From contig CALZFC010000080.1 in the NCBI GenBank assembly GCA_945643635.1, positions 658,501 through 722,500 on the forward strand: a stretch of DNA of 64,000 bases, read 5' to 3'. Made by a program: the position numbers and the translations under genes. This document shows, one piece after another, positions 24,049 through 36,883 of this stretch (position 1 is the stretch's first letter; every line of letters starts with the position of its first letter). The notes under the pieces are model-generated. The model ran no database searches. It was not told where the DNA came from and saw nothing but the letters and a program-made list of their open reading frames with translations. Source of the DNA: Allodiplogaster sudhausi (Eukaryota; Nematoda; Chromadorea; Rhabditida; Diplogasteridae).

Positions 24049-24941
24049 ATGGAGACTCTGTTTGTGAACTCGACCGATTCGGACGGAGGTGTTGCTAAGA
24101 AATGTATTTATTTATGCTGCGTAACTATAAAGGGTCATTAGAAAAATGTGAATCCCACGTATACTTGAAAAGTGATCTGGTAACAGAACCCGAATCTGAG
24201 CTGTATTTTCTGCCGCCGCTCGCCTATCTCACCGTCCTCTGTGTCTTTTTTGTCTACGCTCTCCTGGCTACCGCCGCGGCCATCTGCGTCTGTTGTAAGG
24301 TTCGTATCTAAAAGTAGAATTCAGTTAAGTAATCCCTATTTTCAAGGCATCAAATAAATGTATTCAATCTTGAATTTCTACATTTATTTTTTGATTCCAT
24401 TTGAAACTCTCTCTCTCTCTTCTCTCATTTTTATACCTGTTTTTCGTCTCCAATTTCATTGTCTTTCCCTTCTCTTTCTTCCTTCTTTACTTTCTCTGCA
24501 GGTCTCCAAGAGAAAGCGCCGAGTAATGGAAGCGAGTATCAGAGCGGAGAGAGCCCGCGAGCATCTCCACTCTTGCCTCGCCGAAGTCGTGGCTGCCATG
24601 GGCAACTCGCGTGAGGCAACCACAGCGGTCAAGGTTTCTTTTTTATTCTTTTTAAAAATTAATTACTAAGATTTCCACGACTCCTTAATAATTTCAATAA
24701 TTTGAATAACTTAAACAATTAAGTAGCCTAATTTATATTAGATTTTCTAAATTATATTTCATTGCATATGTTCGGAAAGAGCAGTTCATATCGAGGAGCC
24801 GAATTCTCATTTTTGGGTATCTAATGACAACTAACAATAAATGCAGTGGAATGAGTTGTTCTCCTTGAGCAGCAGTCGACTGAGCAGAGGAGCGGCCTGA
24901 CCGTGTTGCTGGCGCAGGTCGAGAAGGCGTTGCACGGGTGA
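24049..24941 (+). CDS. Small single-pass membrane protein, unknown family
   Basis: Four exons: 24049-24088, 24187-24299, 24502-24633, 24873-24941, phase-consistent, 117 residues. A short acidic N-terminus with an N-glycosylation site (NST at residues 7-9) leads into one helix, LAYLTVLCVFFVYALLATAAAICVCC. After it come a basic stop-transfer VSKRKRR, a helical region with Arg/Glu and the C-terminal helix GLTVLLAQVEKALHG. There is no cleavable signal, so the N-terminus is probably outside. An alternative last exon from 24847 gives WNELFSLSSSRLSRGAA and a stop at 24898. I prefer the later acceptor because its frame looks more protein-like. AATAAA follows at 25092-25097. Confidence 0.65.
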
Positions 24942-25091
24942 AGAACGACGATGGAAGGGCTACTAATATTTGTCTTCTAGGGTGTCGAGTACAACTAGAC
25001 TTTGTACATACAAAGATGTTTCTTCTTTGGCAAAGTTATCAATATCTAAATGTATGATGGTTAAATGAAAATGTTTCTCTGTTTTTGCAAG

Positions 25092-25097
25092 AATAAA
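25092..25097 (+). terminator. Poly(A) signal AATAAA
   Basis: AATAAA about 150 bases after the stop at 24941, same strand. Confidence 0.6.
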
Positions 25098-25246
25098 GTT
25101 AACTAAAATTTAAGCTCGAGGAGCGGCTTTGGCCACGATACGATGAAGAAGAGCGAAGAGAAAAAGGAGAAGCGAATATCCCAAGATGACACTCTTGATG
25201 TCAGTTTATCTTGATTCTCGCTTATCAAAAAATCTTTTCTTTTTAA

Positions 25247-26640
25247 GACAGCGTATCTGTAAGACGCGAACATGGCTCAATACAGAACTGCCCTGGGGAC
25301 TTTTGTTTGATTCGGTGAACAAAATGACATATCTTATACAACTCGACGAGCTCTACAAAATGGGCCGTATTTTAGATTTTTAAAAAATTTTCCGTTCGAG
25401 ATACGCTACCGTATATTTTATAATACTTTTACTCATAACTTTGCTCACATGTAGTTTTTCTTCATGATTAATATACCATTCGATAGCGCTTTAAAAGGGC
25501 TTAAATTTATTTAGGGATCGATTTAATGAAAATTGAATTTTGGTCCTAAAATACGGCCTCGAATTTTTGTAAAGCTGAAATTACCAATTTACGGTCATTT
25601 CCACAAAATGAAATATGGATATTCGGAAAGTGCGTAAAATTTCACGTTAGATAAATCACTTTCAAAGAAAATTAGAGGTAGCTATTTTTTGCTACAAAGT
25701 CCGAAACACTTTCATTGGCCCATGCTATCGGTGATGTTTCGGCTCACAGGTTGGTTCATTGGAGATCAATTCCGCAAAAGAACACACCAGTCGAAAGCTT
25801 TTTGAAAGTGCATCACTCTGCATCTAATGAGAATTTTTTTCATCTCTCGTTTTGCCTGAATAAGACTACTATTTTAATTTTTGATTAAAGAATTACAGTT
25901 CTCAGCCAAATTTTGGAGAATTCACTCATCTCCACAAAAGAAAACCTAGTTGATGTGAAAGCGCGTTAAATTTGCTACAAAACAACCTCCTTATAACGAA
26001 AATTAAAGGTAGCTATTTTTTGCTACGAATCGAAAAGCAACACAAACTCGAGACAACACTATGGATATTCACCAATTCACCGCGTTCACCGCGAATATTC
26101 ACCGTGTGAATTGGAATATTCGAATGATGCTCAATTCGAATATTCCGTGTGTGAGCCGAAACATCACCGATAGCATGGGCCAATGAAAGTGTTTCGGGCT
26201 TTGTAGCAAAAAATAGCTACCTCTAATTTTCTTTGAAAGTGACTTATATAACGTGAAATTTTACGCACTTTCCGAATATCCATATTTCATTTTGTGGAAA
26301 TGACCGTAAATTAGTAATTTTTTCTTTACAAAATTTCGGGGCCGTATTTTAGGACCAAAATTCAATTTTTATGAAATCGTTCCTTAGATAAATTGAAGCC
26401 CTTTTAATGCGCTATCGAATAGTATATCAATCATGAAAAGAAACTACATATGAGCAAAGTTATGAGTAAAAGTATTGTAAAATATACGGTAGCGTATCTC
26501 GAACGGAAATTTTTTTTTAATCTAAAATACTGCCCATTTTGTAGAGCTCGTCGAGTTGTATAAGATATGTCATTTTCGTTCACCGAATGAAACAAAAGTC
26601 CCCATAGCAGGCCATGCTCGCAAGTTACTGACAGGCTGTC
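25247..26640. mobile_element. TTAA-flanked foldback element (piggyBac-like)
   Basis: Inverted arms of about 500 bases (25247-25755 and 26141-26640) flank a ~385 bp loop. The element is bordered by TTAA at 25243-25246 and 26641-26644, the hallmark target of piggyBac transposons. A motif 'ggtagctattttttgctac' near the inner edge of both arms is repeated once more in the loop. There is no transposase frame. Confidence 0.7.
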
Positions 26641-26948
26641 TTAAGTTAATTTTTGTTTTATTTAATCGTCGAATTGTGTGTTCGCAATTGCATATAAAAT
26701 TTAGAACTAATGTAACTAATTGCAGGACTTCAAGTCAAACTGGGGCGAAGTGAAGAAATTGAAGTGAAGAAATGAATGAGAGATCGTCCCGACGGCGATT
26801 CATTGAACAATGAATTCACTGTCTTCTATGAAGACTCCCCGCAGAGATTGCATAAAGCACTTCATCAACACTTTGGTTGTTCATTCAAATTTTCTCATAA
26901 ATACATATGTTGTAAATTCCAGAGAATGAAGGCAGAGATGGTGTGGGA

Positions 26949-26950
26949 AG

Positions 26951-26993
<43 letters not shown>
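26949..26993. repeat. GA microsatellite
   Basis: A near-perfect (GA)n run just left of the first Mutator-like element. Confidence 0.9.
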
Positions 26994-26995
<2 letters not shown>

Positions 26996-27057
26996 GAAGA
27001 TTGTGTATTCGGAAACCAGACGGCTTGATTTGCTGGTTTTCGGTGTATTCTTTTATG

Positions 27058-28234
27058 GGGAGTATGTCAACTGAGCAGCGGTCAATTGAGCAGCGGACAA
27101 CTGAGCAGCGTACAACTGAGCAGCGGTCGATTGCGCAGCGGTCAATTGCGCAGCAGGCTCTAATTGCCTTCAATTTTATTATTTTCTATTATTGTAAAAA
27201 CCAACCTTGCTATTTTGTCGAACTTTTGACGTTTATTATAATTTGAATACAAATTAAATCTTAAGTTTTCCAGAAAAAAATTGATTTATTCAACAGAATG
27301 ACAGTTGATCTGAAATAATCTGTCACAAGGGAAAAGAACAATTTTGCAGCTAAACAAATAAAGGAATTATAAAGCGTGAGAAAGTAGAAATATTTTGGTG
27401 CCCACGGTCAACTTTTCCATAATATTTCACGTGCGAATTTTCACTGCACAGCACCTTGAAATGGTCCAGCTCATTTTGGCCCAAGGGAGGATTCCGAACA
27501 GCGGGATAGTTTAAGCTTTGACTAGAAGGACTTGTGCAAGCAAATTGCAGCTCTGTATCTGAATTACTAATTTTCTAAGATGATGCGATGTTAAAAAAAA
27601 TACACAACCAATTTGTTCTAATTGAGTAGAAGCTCAGTTATTGGCCAGTGTTCACAGGCCAAGCAGCTAACTAATATGTACAATGACCCGCAGTACAAGT
27701 TCTTCACCCAGGGATGCATGGCCCTGACGCTTGTTCCACCGGAAGACGTGCAGAAGTATGTAAATAACGTAAAAAAGAAAATGTAGACAAAATTCCTCGC
27801 GGTTCGGAATAGTCCCTTGGGCCAAAATGAGCTGGACCATTTCAAGGCGCTGTGCAGTGCAAATTGGCACGTGAAATATTATGGAAAAGTTGACCATAGG
27901 CACCGAAATATTTCTACTTTCTCATGCTTTATCTTTCCATTCCTTTATTTGTTTAGCTGCAAAATTGTTCTTTTCCCTTCTGACAGATTATTTCAGATCA
28001 ACTGTCATTCTGTTGAATAAATCAATTTTTTTTCTGGAAAACTTAAGATTTAATTTGTATTCAAATTATAATAAACGTCAAAAATTCGACAAAATAGCTA
28101 GGTTGGTTTTTAAAATAACCGAAAATATTAAAATTGAAGGCAATTAGAGCCTGCTGCGCAATTGACCGCTGCGCAATCGACCGCTGCTCAGTTGTCCGCT
28201 GCTCAATTGACCGCTGCTCAGTTGACATACTCCC
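27058..28234. mobile_element. Mutator-like foldback element 1
   Basis: The 1177-bp element begins GGGAGTATGTCAACTGAGCAG and ends with its mirror image. It is flanked by a perfect 8-bp duplication, cttttatg (27050-27057 and 28235-28242). The arms (about 27058-27505 and 27793-28234) carry 3-5 subterminal copies of 'gcagcggtcaattg'-type motifs. The loop holds a piece of a MULE transposase. Terminal motif, target duplication length and subterminal repeats match element 2 at 40731-42103. Confidence 0.85.
27658..27755 (+). pseudogene. MULE transposase exon fragment
   Basis: An exon-like open stretch between a ttcacag acceptor and a gtatgt donor reads AKQLTNMYNDPQYKFF then GCMALTLVPPEDVQ. The combination 'Y-x(2)-D-x(2)-[FY]...ALxxxPPEDV' is what follows the C-x-x-H region in MULE transposases. 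No other transposase domain is present in the element. Confidence 0.6.
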
Positions 28235-28666
28235 CTTTTATGTGGCATTGAACGCAAAATGTCTCTTACACAGCGGAAAACACTTTACTCCTCAAATAGC
28301 TCGAAGCAGGAAGCAAGTAGTCACAGACCACAAGCAAAGTGTGAGAGGGGAGAAGAGATCACAAGAGACAGCCTTGGGCAATTGAGAGATCATTTATGGA
28401 ACAGACACACGATCAATGGAGGTCGATCAATCATAATTGGTTCATTCAAAAATTTATACAAAATTAATCTAGAACTGCAATGTTCTTTTATTATGCTAAT
28501 TGTAGAGAGGTCGATTTGTCCATAGGACCTAGCATACGAGAGTTCAGTGTCCGTGACGGCGCAAAGGCGATTTGTGCTGCTTACGGTAGCATACGCCGCA
28601 CGAGATACGGTGGAAATGAGATGGGGCGCGCTTGGTCAACTCGAGCGCGGCGGTGGTGGAGAGGAG

Positions 28667-30373
28667 TCAGTTGTAACGCTTGGAGTGGTGGAACTGCGGG
28701 TTCGGGATCATGCACTGGACGGGCGAGAAGAAGCAGTTTCGAACCAGGCCGGACACCGACGAACGACGTGCAATCGGGTAGGATCTACAAGAGAAATATT
28801 GTGCCATTTGTTTACATAATAGAATATCCGAAAATATTTCATTTATTTGGATAGTAGAATATTGGAAAAAAAAATTATTTATTATTTAAATATTAGAATA
28901 TTCGAAAAGATTTACTTTATGTCATATTAGTACATTCAAAACTTTCATTTTATATATTAGGATATTTGAAAAGTTTAATTTTGTATAGTAGAATATTCAA
29001 AAAGATTTTATTTATTTACATATCAGAGAAAAGATATATTTTATTTACATATTACAATATTCGAAATTGTTTCAGAATTTTTTAGCATATGTTTATAGAC
29101 AACATCAGTATGCATTATTTTTTAAAGTCTTCGAAATAATTATTTTTTGCACCAATTAGTCCAAACATATTTTGTTGTCCAAACTAAATGATGTAACAAG
29201 CGGGTAGGACGTGTGTATACACTTTCAACTTCATCTTATTCAGATCAGCCTGAATGGCTGAAGAATTATTTGCAAGTGAAAAATTCCTAAATTCGAACGC
29301 AGTAAAAGCGACGGCGGCTCCAAAGCAAAGCTGTCTTTTCTCACTACAAATTCTTTGCCAGTATCTTTAATCCTTTTCATCTCCGATTCAGATTACGCAA
29401 ACGCCCACGGAATATGCGGTGCATGCGCTCGCAATTTAAAAAAAGACCTGGTACATAATGCTAATCATGGGTTCCAGGGATTACGCTTTTTCGCATGGCT
29501 CATGGAAAAGATGGATGTTTTGCTTGATGCTCCTTCACGCTGCAAGAATGACGCTGTTCATCCATCTCCCACTCAGTTTAGCTGTCTCTTTGGATCCCAG
29601 CAACTTCTTCAGCTCTCTATACAGCGTCATCTCTCTTCAGATCAGAGTGCTCCTTGTGCCCAAGCAGACACATGAATGAATCTTCTCCCCCCTCAATCTC
29701 CCTCTCTCTCTCTCTCTTGATCTCTCTCTCTTTCTCTTACTCTCTCTCTCTCTTACTGCGTCGTCATTCTACAGTTTGCAACTAAAAGCGGAAGTCAAAA
29801 CGAGCACTTGCTCCTCTTTTTTCACACGCACACAGAACGGCCAAATCAGAGATTCCAGACGACTTCAAAAGTCAAGGGAAGGGGTCCATTAAGCAGCCTA
29901 TAAATAGTTTCGCTCTTTTCTCTCTCTCTCTCTCACTCTCTCAACCGGGTCAACGAATACGCTCAAATACATACATCATCATTAAATCGTCGACCTTTTT
30001 GCCTTCAGCACATGCCCAATGTACCCAGCGATATTAATTCCTTGCATGATATCAAAAGCTTATCTTTCTCAGCTATCGCCGTCTTGCAAGGACGCTTATG
30101 TATGTGTGTCGTAGCTATTTTTGTGCCGGGAAAAGTGTAACTCCTACTGTTTACGCTTTTGAGTTATTAATATTTGTTTGTAAATAAAATAGTATGCCTT
30201 TTTAAGACGGACTCTCTGTCTCTGCTGGCGTCGCCGACGGCAGGGAAGAGGGAGCGTTCGAGTTGACTGTCGCCTGCTTGGAGCTGGCGGAGCATCGAGG
30301 CGGGCAGGGACAGAACCAGAGCAGCCGAGAGAAGAGTCAGCAACAGGCACGACAGCACGGACATCGACGACAT
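28667..30373 (-). CDS. Allatostatin-C-like neuropeptide precursor
   Basis: Two exons, 30198-30373 and 28667-28784, separated by a 1413-base intron (donor AAG|gcatac, acceptor ttgtag; phase 2 matches). The product has 97 residues. Residues 1-23 form a signal peptide (MSSMSVLSCLLLTLLSAALVLS). The spacer ends in a dibasic KR made at the exon junction, followed by SYPIARR. Next is a C-terminal peptide of 27 residues bounded by RR and KR, containing CFFSPVQC. The six-residue ring C-[YF]-F-[NS]-P-[IV]-x-C is the allatostatin-C pattern (insect form CYFNPISC). A secreted, disulfide-ring peptide acting on a somatostatin/AST-C type receptor is the natural inference. The ATG is 20 bases after a ctgcag acceptor (30394), a possible trans-splice site. 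Confidence 0.65.
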
Positions 30374-30415
30374 CAAGAGGGGAGAGTGCTTACCTGCAGA
30401 GAGAGGAGAGAGATG

Positions 30416-30458
<43 letters not shown>

Positions 30459-33400
30459 GCGAGAGAGAGGAGAGAGGGAGAAAGAGCTAGAGAGGGAGAA
30501 AGAGCTAGAGAACATACGCGACCGATAAACCGAACCCATTTGTATATTCTCATTGTGAATAATTATTTAAAAAAAAAGAAGAAATCGATGATGAAGAACC
30601 ACAGTGGGATGTTGGGACAAGGGCTAACGTGATTTCGATCAAAAGGAGGAAGGTGATTCGGCTATCTCTCAAGGAAGCACTATGGAGCTAGCTGTTAATT
30701 TTTGGGTGCTAGATCGACGAATTATTGCTTCTCGTATTTCTCACATCATTCGCGAATTGAAGAGCGAATGGTAGAAAAGAAAAAGAAGAATACAACAGTG
30801 TGTGACGTGGAAAATGAAGTTTCAAAGAAGGGAAAGCAAGATTGTTACTGATAGCTTCTGCAATACCCCGATGCAGAGAGACGGAGGTGAGGAGAGGAAT
30901 AGAGATAGAGAGGAAATGAACGGAGGAGAAATAGCTGGAGAGAGAGAGAGAGAGAGAGAGAGAAATGGGCGAGAAATGGGTGGAGCATCAAGAAAAGTCT
31001 TGCTAATGGTAAGCCGATGCGTAAGCAAAATGATCAAGATGTGGAAAGGTCGGGAATCTTTGATTATATTTATGGGTAATCAGACAGCGTTTCCTAACGA
31101 GATCTCGTCTACCGCTTCAGCAGCACAGACAGAAAGAAGTCCACCGTCGGCGAGGTCTTATTCTGCGAAGTGAATCCGTGGTCAAGACAGGCCAGAGAAT
31201 GTACTCAGATATAGTCTTTAAAGGGGGTGGAGACATGTAACGAAGGGGGCATAAACCTCCTACCGATTTGTGGGAGGAGTACCCAGTGGGTGTCCGTTCG
31301 TAGCTGATACATGTCAGATCTCTGCAATTTCAAAGGAGCAGAGAAAAACACGGGTCTGTACTTCTTCGAGAAAGCAAAAATAATGGAAGAAATGTTCGGT
31401 CCTGCTGCTATTTTACATTTAGAGATGAAATGAGCCACTAGTTATTGCAAGAGCACTGCAAGATTTCTGGAAAGAGAATGGATATGGGAGAGAATGGAGG
31501 GAGAGAGTGGAAGAGGCAGGAGTGGTAGAGAATGGAAAGGGCTGCTCTTCTGTGAGCCAGAAGATGGCGAGAGAGGCAAGCAGGAAGTGTGTAAGCAGAG
31601 ACGTGGCTTATTCGTATATTCGAATGAGCATCGCAAGGTAGACTCTCAGGAGGAGAGAAGATGAAAAAATAGAGGGAGATGAAAGAGAGAGAGAGAGAGA
31701 GAGAAGTTATCATGTTTGGGCTCTGATTTATGAGAGACAAGAAGAACGCGGATTCAGGAATATTCTACAGTATCCTTCCGAGTGCATATAAACGCATGTT
31801 TATTCGGCATTTTGTATCTAGACAAAGACGTATCCAGCTATCTCTGCCCCTCCAGCTCTCTCCGATTTCTTCTCTTCAAGAAATGATCTCTGAATTTTAA
31901 GATTCTTCCTTTATCTTCATAGCACTAAATTTTCAAAATTCTCGAGCGCATGGGAGGGTTCGTCTTTGAGCTCGTATTTCCTTTCTTTGGTATTATTCGA
32001 ACTCTTTCTCACTTTCTCTCTCTTTCTCTCTCTCATCCTCTTACCAGAATTGTTGGTCTACTGAAGTACGCAAAGGTTACGTTCAAACGACAGAACTTCT
32101 TCAAATAGTGAGAGAAGAATCGAGATGCTAAAGATCGGGAAGAGCTGCCAGAGTACTTTTTTCTGTCTTTCTCTCTATTTCTTTCTATCTCTCCATACTC
32201 TCTTTGGCTCCCACTCTCTCTCTTTCTTTCTGTATCTTTCCACTTTAACTTTTTTATTCAGCTCCCTCTTTATTGTCTCTATGTCCTTTTCAATCACGGA
32301 ATCTCTCTCAATTCTTTTCCCAATGAACTCTACAACAAGCGTTGCTCAAATTTCATATTCATAGATATGCAGCTTTGTCCTTACTTGCCGAATCAAAATG
32401 TATTTTCTTTCCACTGAATCACTACAATTTTTCGCTCAACCCTATTCTCTTTGTGTTTTCTCGCTTACGTTGGTCTCTCTCTTTCTTCATTCGATACGCA
32501 CAGAGATCTACTGAATATATACAAACCAAGTCACAGTGGGATTTTGTGGTTCTTCTTTTGGCTAAATATTTTCTTTCGCCCACGCTCAAGTGAGGTTTGT
32601 ACATATTTATAGCCAAGCCCTTTCGTAGAGTCATCACTTTAGAGTTTTAGAGGTTTGCTTCTCTGAACCCATCCCTCTTGCTTTCGCTTTGAGTTTTATT
32701 ATGCTCCCCGGTCAATGAGAGAACCACCTTCATTTGGATAATTTACCTCCCCGAGTGAAATGGAGCATATTAAAGATCATGAAAAAGGAGGCTAAAGTGC
32801 GAACCGATTATCCAAAGTCGCGCATTATCTCTGTCGTGCCAGGCAAAGAGTCGAATTCGTGGAACACCTCCCTCTGGAGTATTCCATGACTAGAGAGAAA
32901 GAGAGAGGGGAGAGTGAGAGAGCGAGCGAGAGAGAGAAGATCTCTGCTAGCGAGATCTGATAGTCGAAACTTTTTATGGTGGAAAGAAAATAAAAATAGA
33001 AATCATGGAGGGCACCCCGAGCTAATGCACTCTGAAAGGTTCTAGAGAATGGATCGTAAATAAAATAAATTTAATTCGAAATTCGAAAAAAAATGATGAT
33101 GGTGGAGAAAAGTGATCTCCCGCGGTATTGTGGAATGTCCAAAGAACATAAATTTGGTTATTATCCAGTCATTCTTCAAGACAGAAATCAATCTTCGATA
33201 GTGTAAACATGTTGTGATCTACGCGACTTCTTCGTATTATTTCTTCTCTCACTATGAGCCGAAAATAAAGGAAAAAATACGTTGGCATTCGATCAAAGGA
33301 AAATTGTTGAAGACAAATAAACCAACAGACTGTTGGCAATCGCTCTTATGCAAAGAAGATGAAAGAATAAGAGAAAAATAGGAATAATATGTAGGAGCAG

Positions 33401-34172
33401 AATGTTTAGAACAAAAAAATATAAGTGATGCAGGCACAAACATTAAGAAAGCCGTTTTTTTTTTTGCTTGCAACCCGGCTCTCCCCCACCACAGTCCAAA
33501 TTCGTCTCTTTCGTTAGAAGCAGTTCGTCATTCTTGTCAGGTTGCAGCAACGGCTAATGGTCGGTGACAGCTTCCCGAAAGTCGTTAGAATTGTTTCTTT
33601 CTTTTCCAGCCCCCTTCTTTTTGCAACGGAGCACATTCACTTAATTTCTTTTTTCTCCTACCGCTTTTCATTTCTTTCTTCTTCTCCAGCTAAGAACTAT
33701 CTCGTTTACTTATTCCATCTCCATTTATCTTTTCTCGATTTCTTTCTCTGTATGCTTAATACTCTCTAATTATTCACCAAGCTTTTGCCATTTTGAATAT
33801 CCGACTGAATACACTCGATTGGTCTCAGAACGCAGAGTTTCTTTCACAAAGTATACACAAATGTATGACAAGATTAGAAACGAAGAAGATGCCATGAATG
33901 TTTGTCGGTTGCCCCCAAACTCTGCTCTCATCAATTATGGTTATCTCATTTTACTCTCTTTTCTCATTTTGAGACCTTTTTCGCAGAACATGTCACTCTT
34001 CCATTCTCTCTTTTGCTATTTCTCTCTCTTCTTGTTTACTAGTAAACATCCTACTACATTAGTCAGTCATAATCGTCTGACACTGGAAAACGCTGCAAAG
34101 AAGGCTGCTGTGTAGTCGAGGATAATTTAGAAACACACCACGTTCTCTCTATCTCGTTCATTTACCATAATA

Positions 34173-34215
<43 letters not shown>

Positions 34216-35219
34216 CTCTCTTTCTCTCTCTCTCTCTGTTTCTCTCCTTTTCTCTCTTTCCCTCCTTTTCTTTTTTGTCTTCACCACATCGTTCGACCCA
34301 GAAGAGGAGCCAGAAATTTGAGAGGCCCACATCCGTATATGGCGGATTGCGAGGATTCCATCGTAAAAAGCAGCATGAGAATTGCAAAAGGTCCTGAGAG
34401 AAATGGACAGGCACTACAGCAAATGAAATCCACGCTCTCCATATTTACAACTTTACTTTCTATAGTTCCGCAGTCTATTTGAGTGTATGCCTGTTGCAAA
34501 TGTGCATGTGTCATAGGCAGCTTGTTGACTAAATGTCTAGTCCTTGGTCTACGCCTCCCTTTCATGCGCTCTTCTCTCGTCTTCCTTTTAATGAACGAAG
34601 CTTATGTATGCTGCATCTCTTGCCAACCCGCCTTTTTAGACATACCTGAATGTCCATAAATGCAGCTTGTTTTTTTAAATCTCGGCGGTGTTCCAGTTTC
34701 CAGTGTTTCGAGAGCGCATTTGCAGGTGTATTTCGTGGCTGCAAAACTGAACTGGACGAGAGAACGGACGTCCGGGAGATGATTAGAGTCCCGTTGAACG
34801 GGGAGTGCGTGGGTATACAGTGGAAGGGAGGCTGCTGACCTGTGAAGGAACGCCGGAGGGAGAACAAGATGATGTTAGACCACGAGAGAAAAGAGACAAG
34901 ATTAGAAAAGAGAAGAAAATTGGAAGGAAAATAGAAAGAAGAACTTGAAAAAGGCAGAAGAAAAGAAGAAGAAGAAGAAGAAGAAGAAGAAGAAGAAGAA
35001 GAAGAAGAAGAAGAAGAAGAAGAAGAAGAAGAAGAACTTTTCTGCTTTTCATCTTCCGTTTTCTATTCGGAGGCGTTCTCTGCACTTTTGCAAGGGCTGA
35101 ATAGAAAGCGACCAGGAAGAACCTTGCCAGAACGCACGTTGGCAATCCGTGTTTTTTGTAGCTGGAACGGATGCGGATCACAGTGGGTAAATGGAATATT
35201 CCATCATGTGTGTTGTGAT

Positions 35220-35263
<44 letters not shown>

Positions 35264-36837
35264 AGTGGGAATGAGAGACAAGGAGAGAGAAGGAGAGTAA
35301 GAGTAAGGGAGAGAGTGAGAGGGAGAGCGAGAAGGAGAGAGAAAGAGAGGAAGAGAGAGTGAGGGAGAGAGAAAGAGAGGAAGAGAGAGTGAGGGAGAGA
35401 GAGAGAAGAGAGAGAAAATGCAGAACATCCAGAACATCGGAAATATAAGCAGAAAACAAAATGTGCTCCCTAACCTTCTACCGTACCTCCTCCATCGTCC
35501 TAATGCACTCTTTAATACATACCAAGAATCCAAGCAATTCTCTGATTCTGTCTTGCTTCCAATGTTCGATCTGCTATAGCAAAAATGCACTTTTTGAAAG
35601 TTTTCTGAGAACTTCCGCCTGCGGATTCAAATGTTCCCAGGTCCTAAAGGGAATTGAACGCCAATCTGTGACGGCGTTCTGTGACTTCTGGAATTGAAAC
35701 AGCTGATCGCGCATTTCCTATGCGTTTTCCCCTCGCCATTCTTTTCTACACACCAATTCACATTTTTATCCCCCAACACATTTTCTTCTGTATCTTCTGT
35801 TCTTTCTCTCTCTCTCTTTCTCTCTCTCTCTCTCCTTTTTAAAGACGGTGAAGTGAGAATTCGTATATTAATTAATGGCTTCTTAGAATAAAAGCGGCAT
35901 AGAATGCATATGTAAAGTAGATTGCTTTGGTGGTGTAGAACAAAGGAACTTGGGTGCAATAAGGGTTCAGGGTATACTGAGCATAGCGGGCTGGAAGGGA
36001 AGAGCTTGGTCAAATATTTGGACTGGTAGAGAAAAGAGAGCGAAAGACACAATGAGAGCCAAAGAGAGAAGGAAAAAGAGAGAGGGAGAGGGAGAAAGAG
36101 ACAAGGAGGGCCAAAGAGAGAAGGAGAAGAAGAGAAGGAGGGAGAGAGAGGGACAGAAAGAGACAAAGAGAGCCAAAGAGAGAAGAAGAAAGAGAGAGAG
36201 AGAGAGCGAGAGACAAAGACAGAGAGAGAAGGGAGAGAGAGAATAAAGGGAAGGAGAGCGAGCCAAATAATCTATGTACTCATGATAAAATACATGTAAT
36301 ATATAAATAAGCATAGATGCAGCCTGCTCGGGTGCCAATTGTGTTGCCGACTAATTTGATGAACACAAAGCATAATGAAGTCAACGGTCTCGTTCTTACC
36401 AAATTCATTACTCATCGAGGCCAGCACGAATTGACAGTAGCTAGAATTGAAATTCAGAGTCATGCGAGAAGGGCACAAAAGAAGTACGGGGACATTTGAC
36501 CAGAGCTGGAACAAATTTGTAACGGATATATCCGTTAAGTAGTTGCAGCGCCAGAATGAGAGCGACAATACTAACCATAAATGCGAAAATCTCGAAAGAA
36601 ACTGTGGCAACTTCTTGGGTGGCGACAGGAAGATGGCGTCAAATGAGCAGAATGCCTCAGGCGAGTAATGAGGAAACGAAGAGGAAAGGGCGGAGGGGTC
36701 AAGAGGGGGAGATTAGAAGAGAGGAAGGATGCTGCGGCAACCACCGCCACGGCCACCCGCAACGTGAGCAGAGAAAGGGGGAGGAGCCAGGCTAAGCATG
36801 AGGCTGGAAAAGTGCAAAGGTCGGAGAGGGAGAGAAT

Positions 36838-36883
<46 letters not shown>

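Noticed and set aside
29355..29679. Two overlapping plus-strand frames (73 and 106 codons) in the neuropeptide intron
   Set aside because: Neither frame has a recognisable domain, good start context or splice partner, and they overlap in different frames.
29905..30138. Plus-strand TATAAATAG near 29910 followed by a 42-codon frame MPNVPSDINSLHDIK
   Set aside because: A TATA-like string and a short frame alone are weak, and no family or poly(A) signal supports a gene.
34562..34867. 101-codon minus frame MFSLRRSFTGQQPPFHC
   Set aside because: It has plausible amino-acid composition, but no partner exon, poly(A) signal or recognisable motif.
34783..35181. 132-codon minus frame with a poly-Leu block
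   Set aside because: The poly-Leu is the translated (GAA)n repeat; there is no splice, start or domain support.
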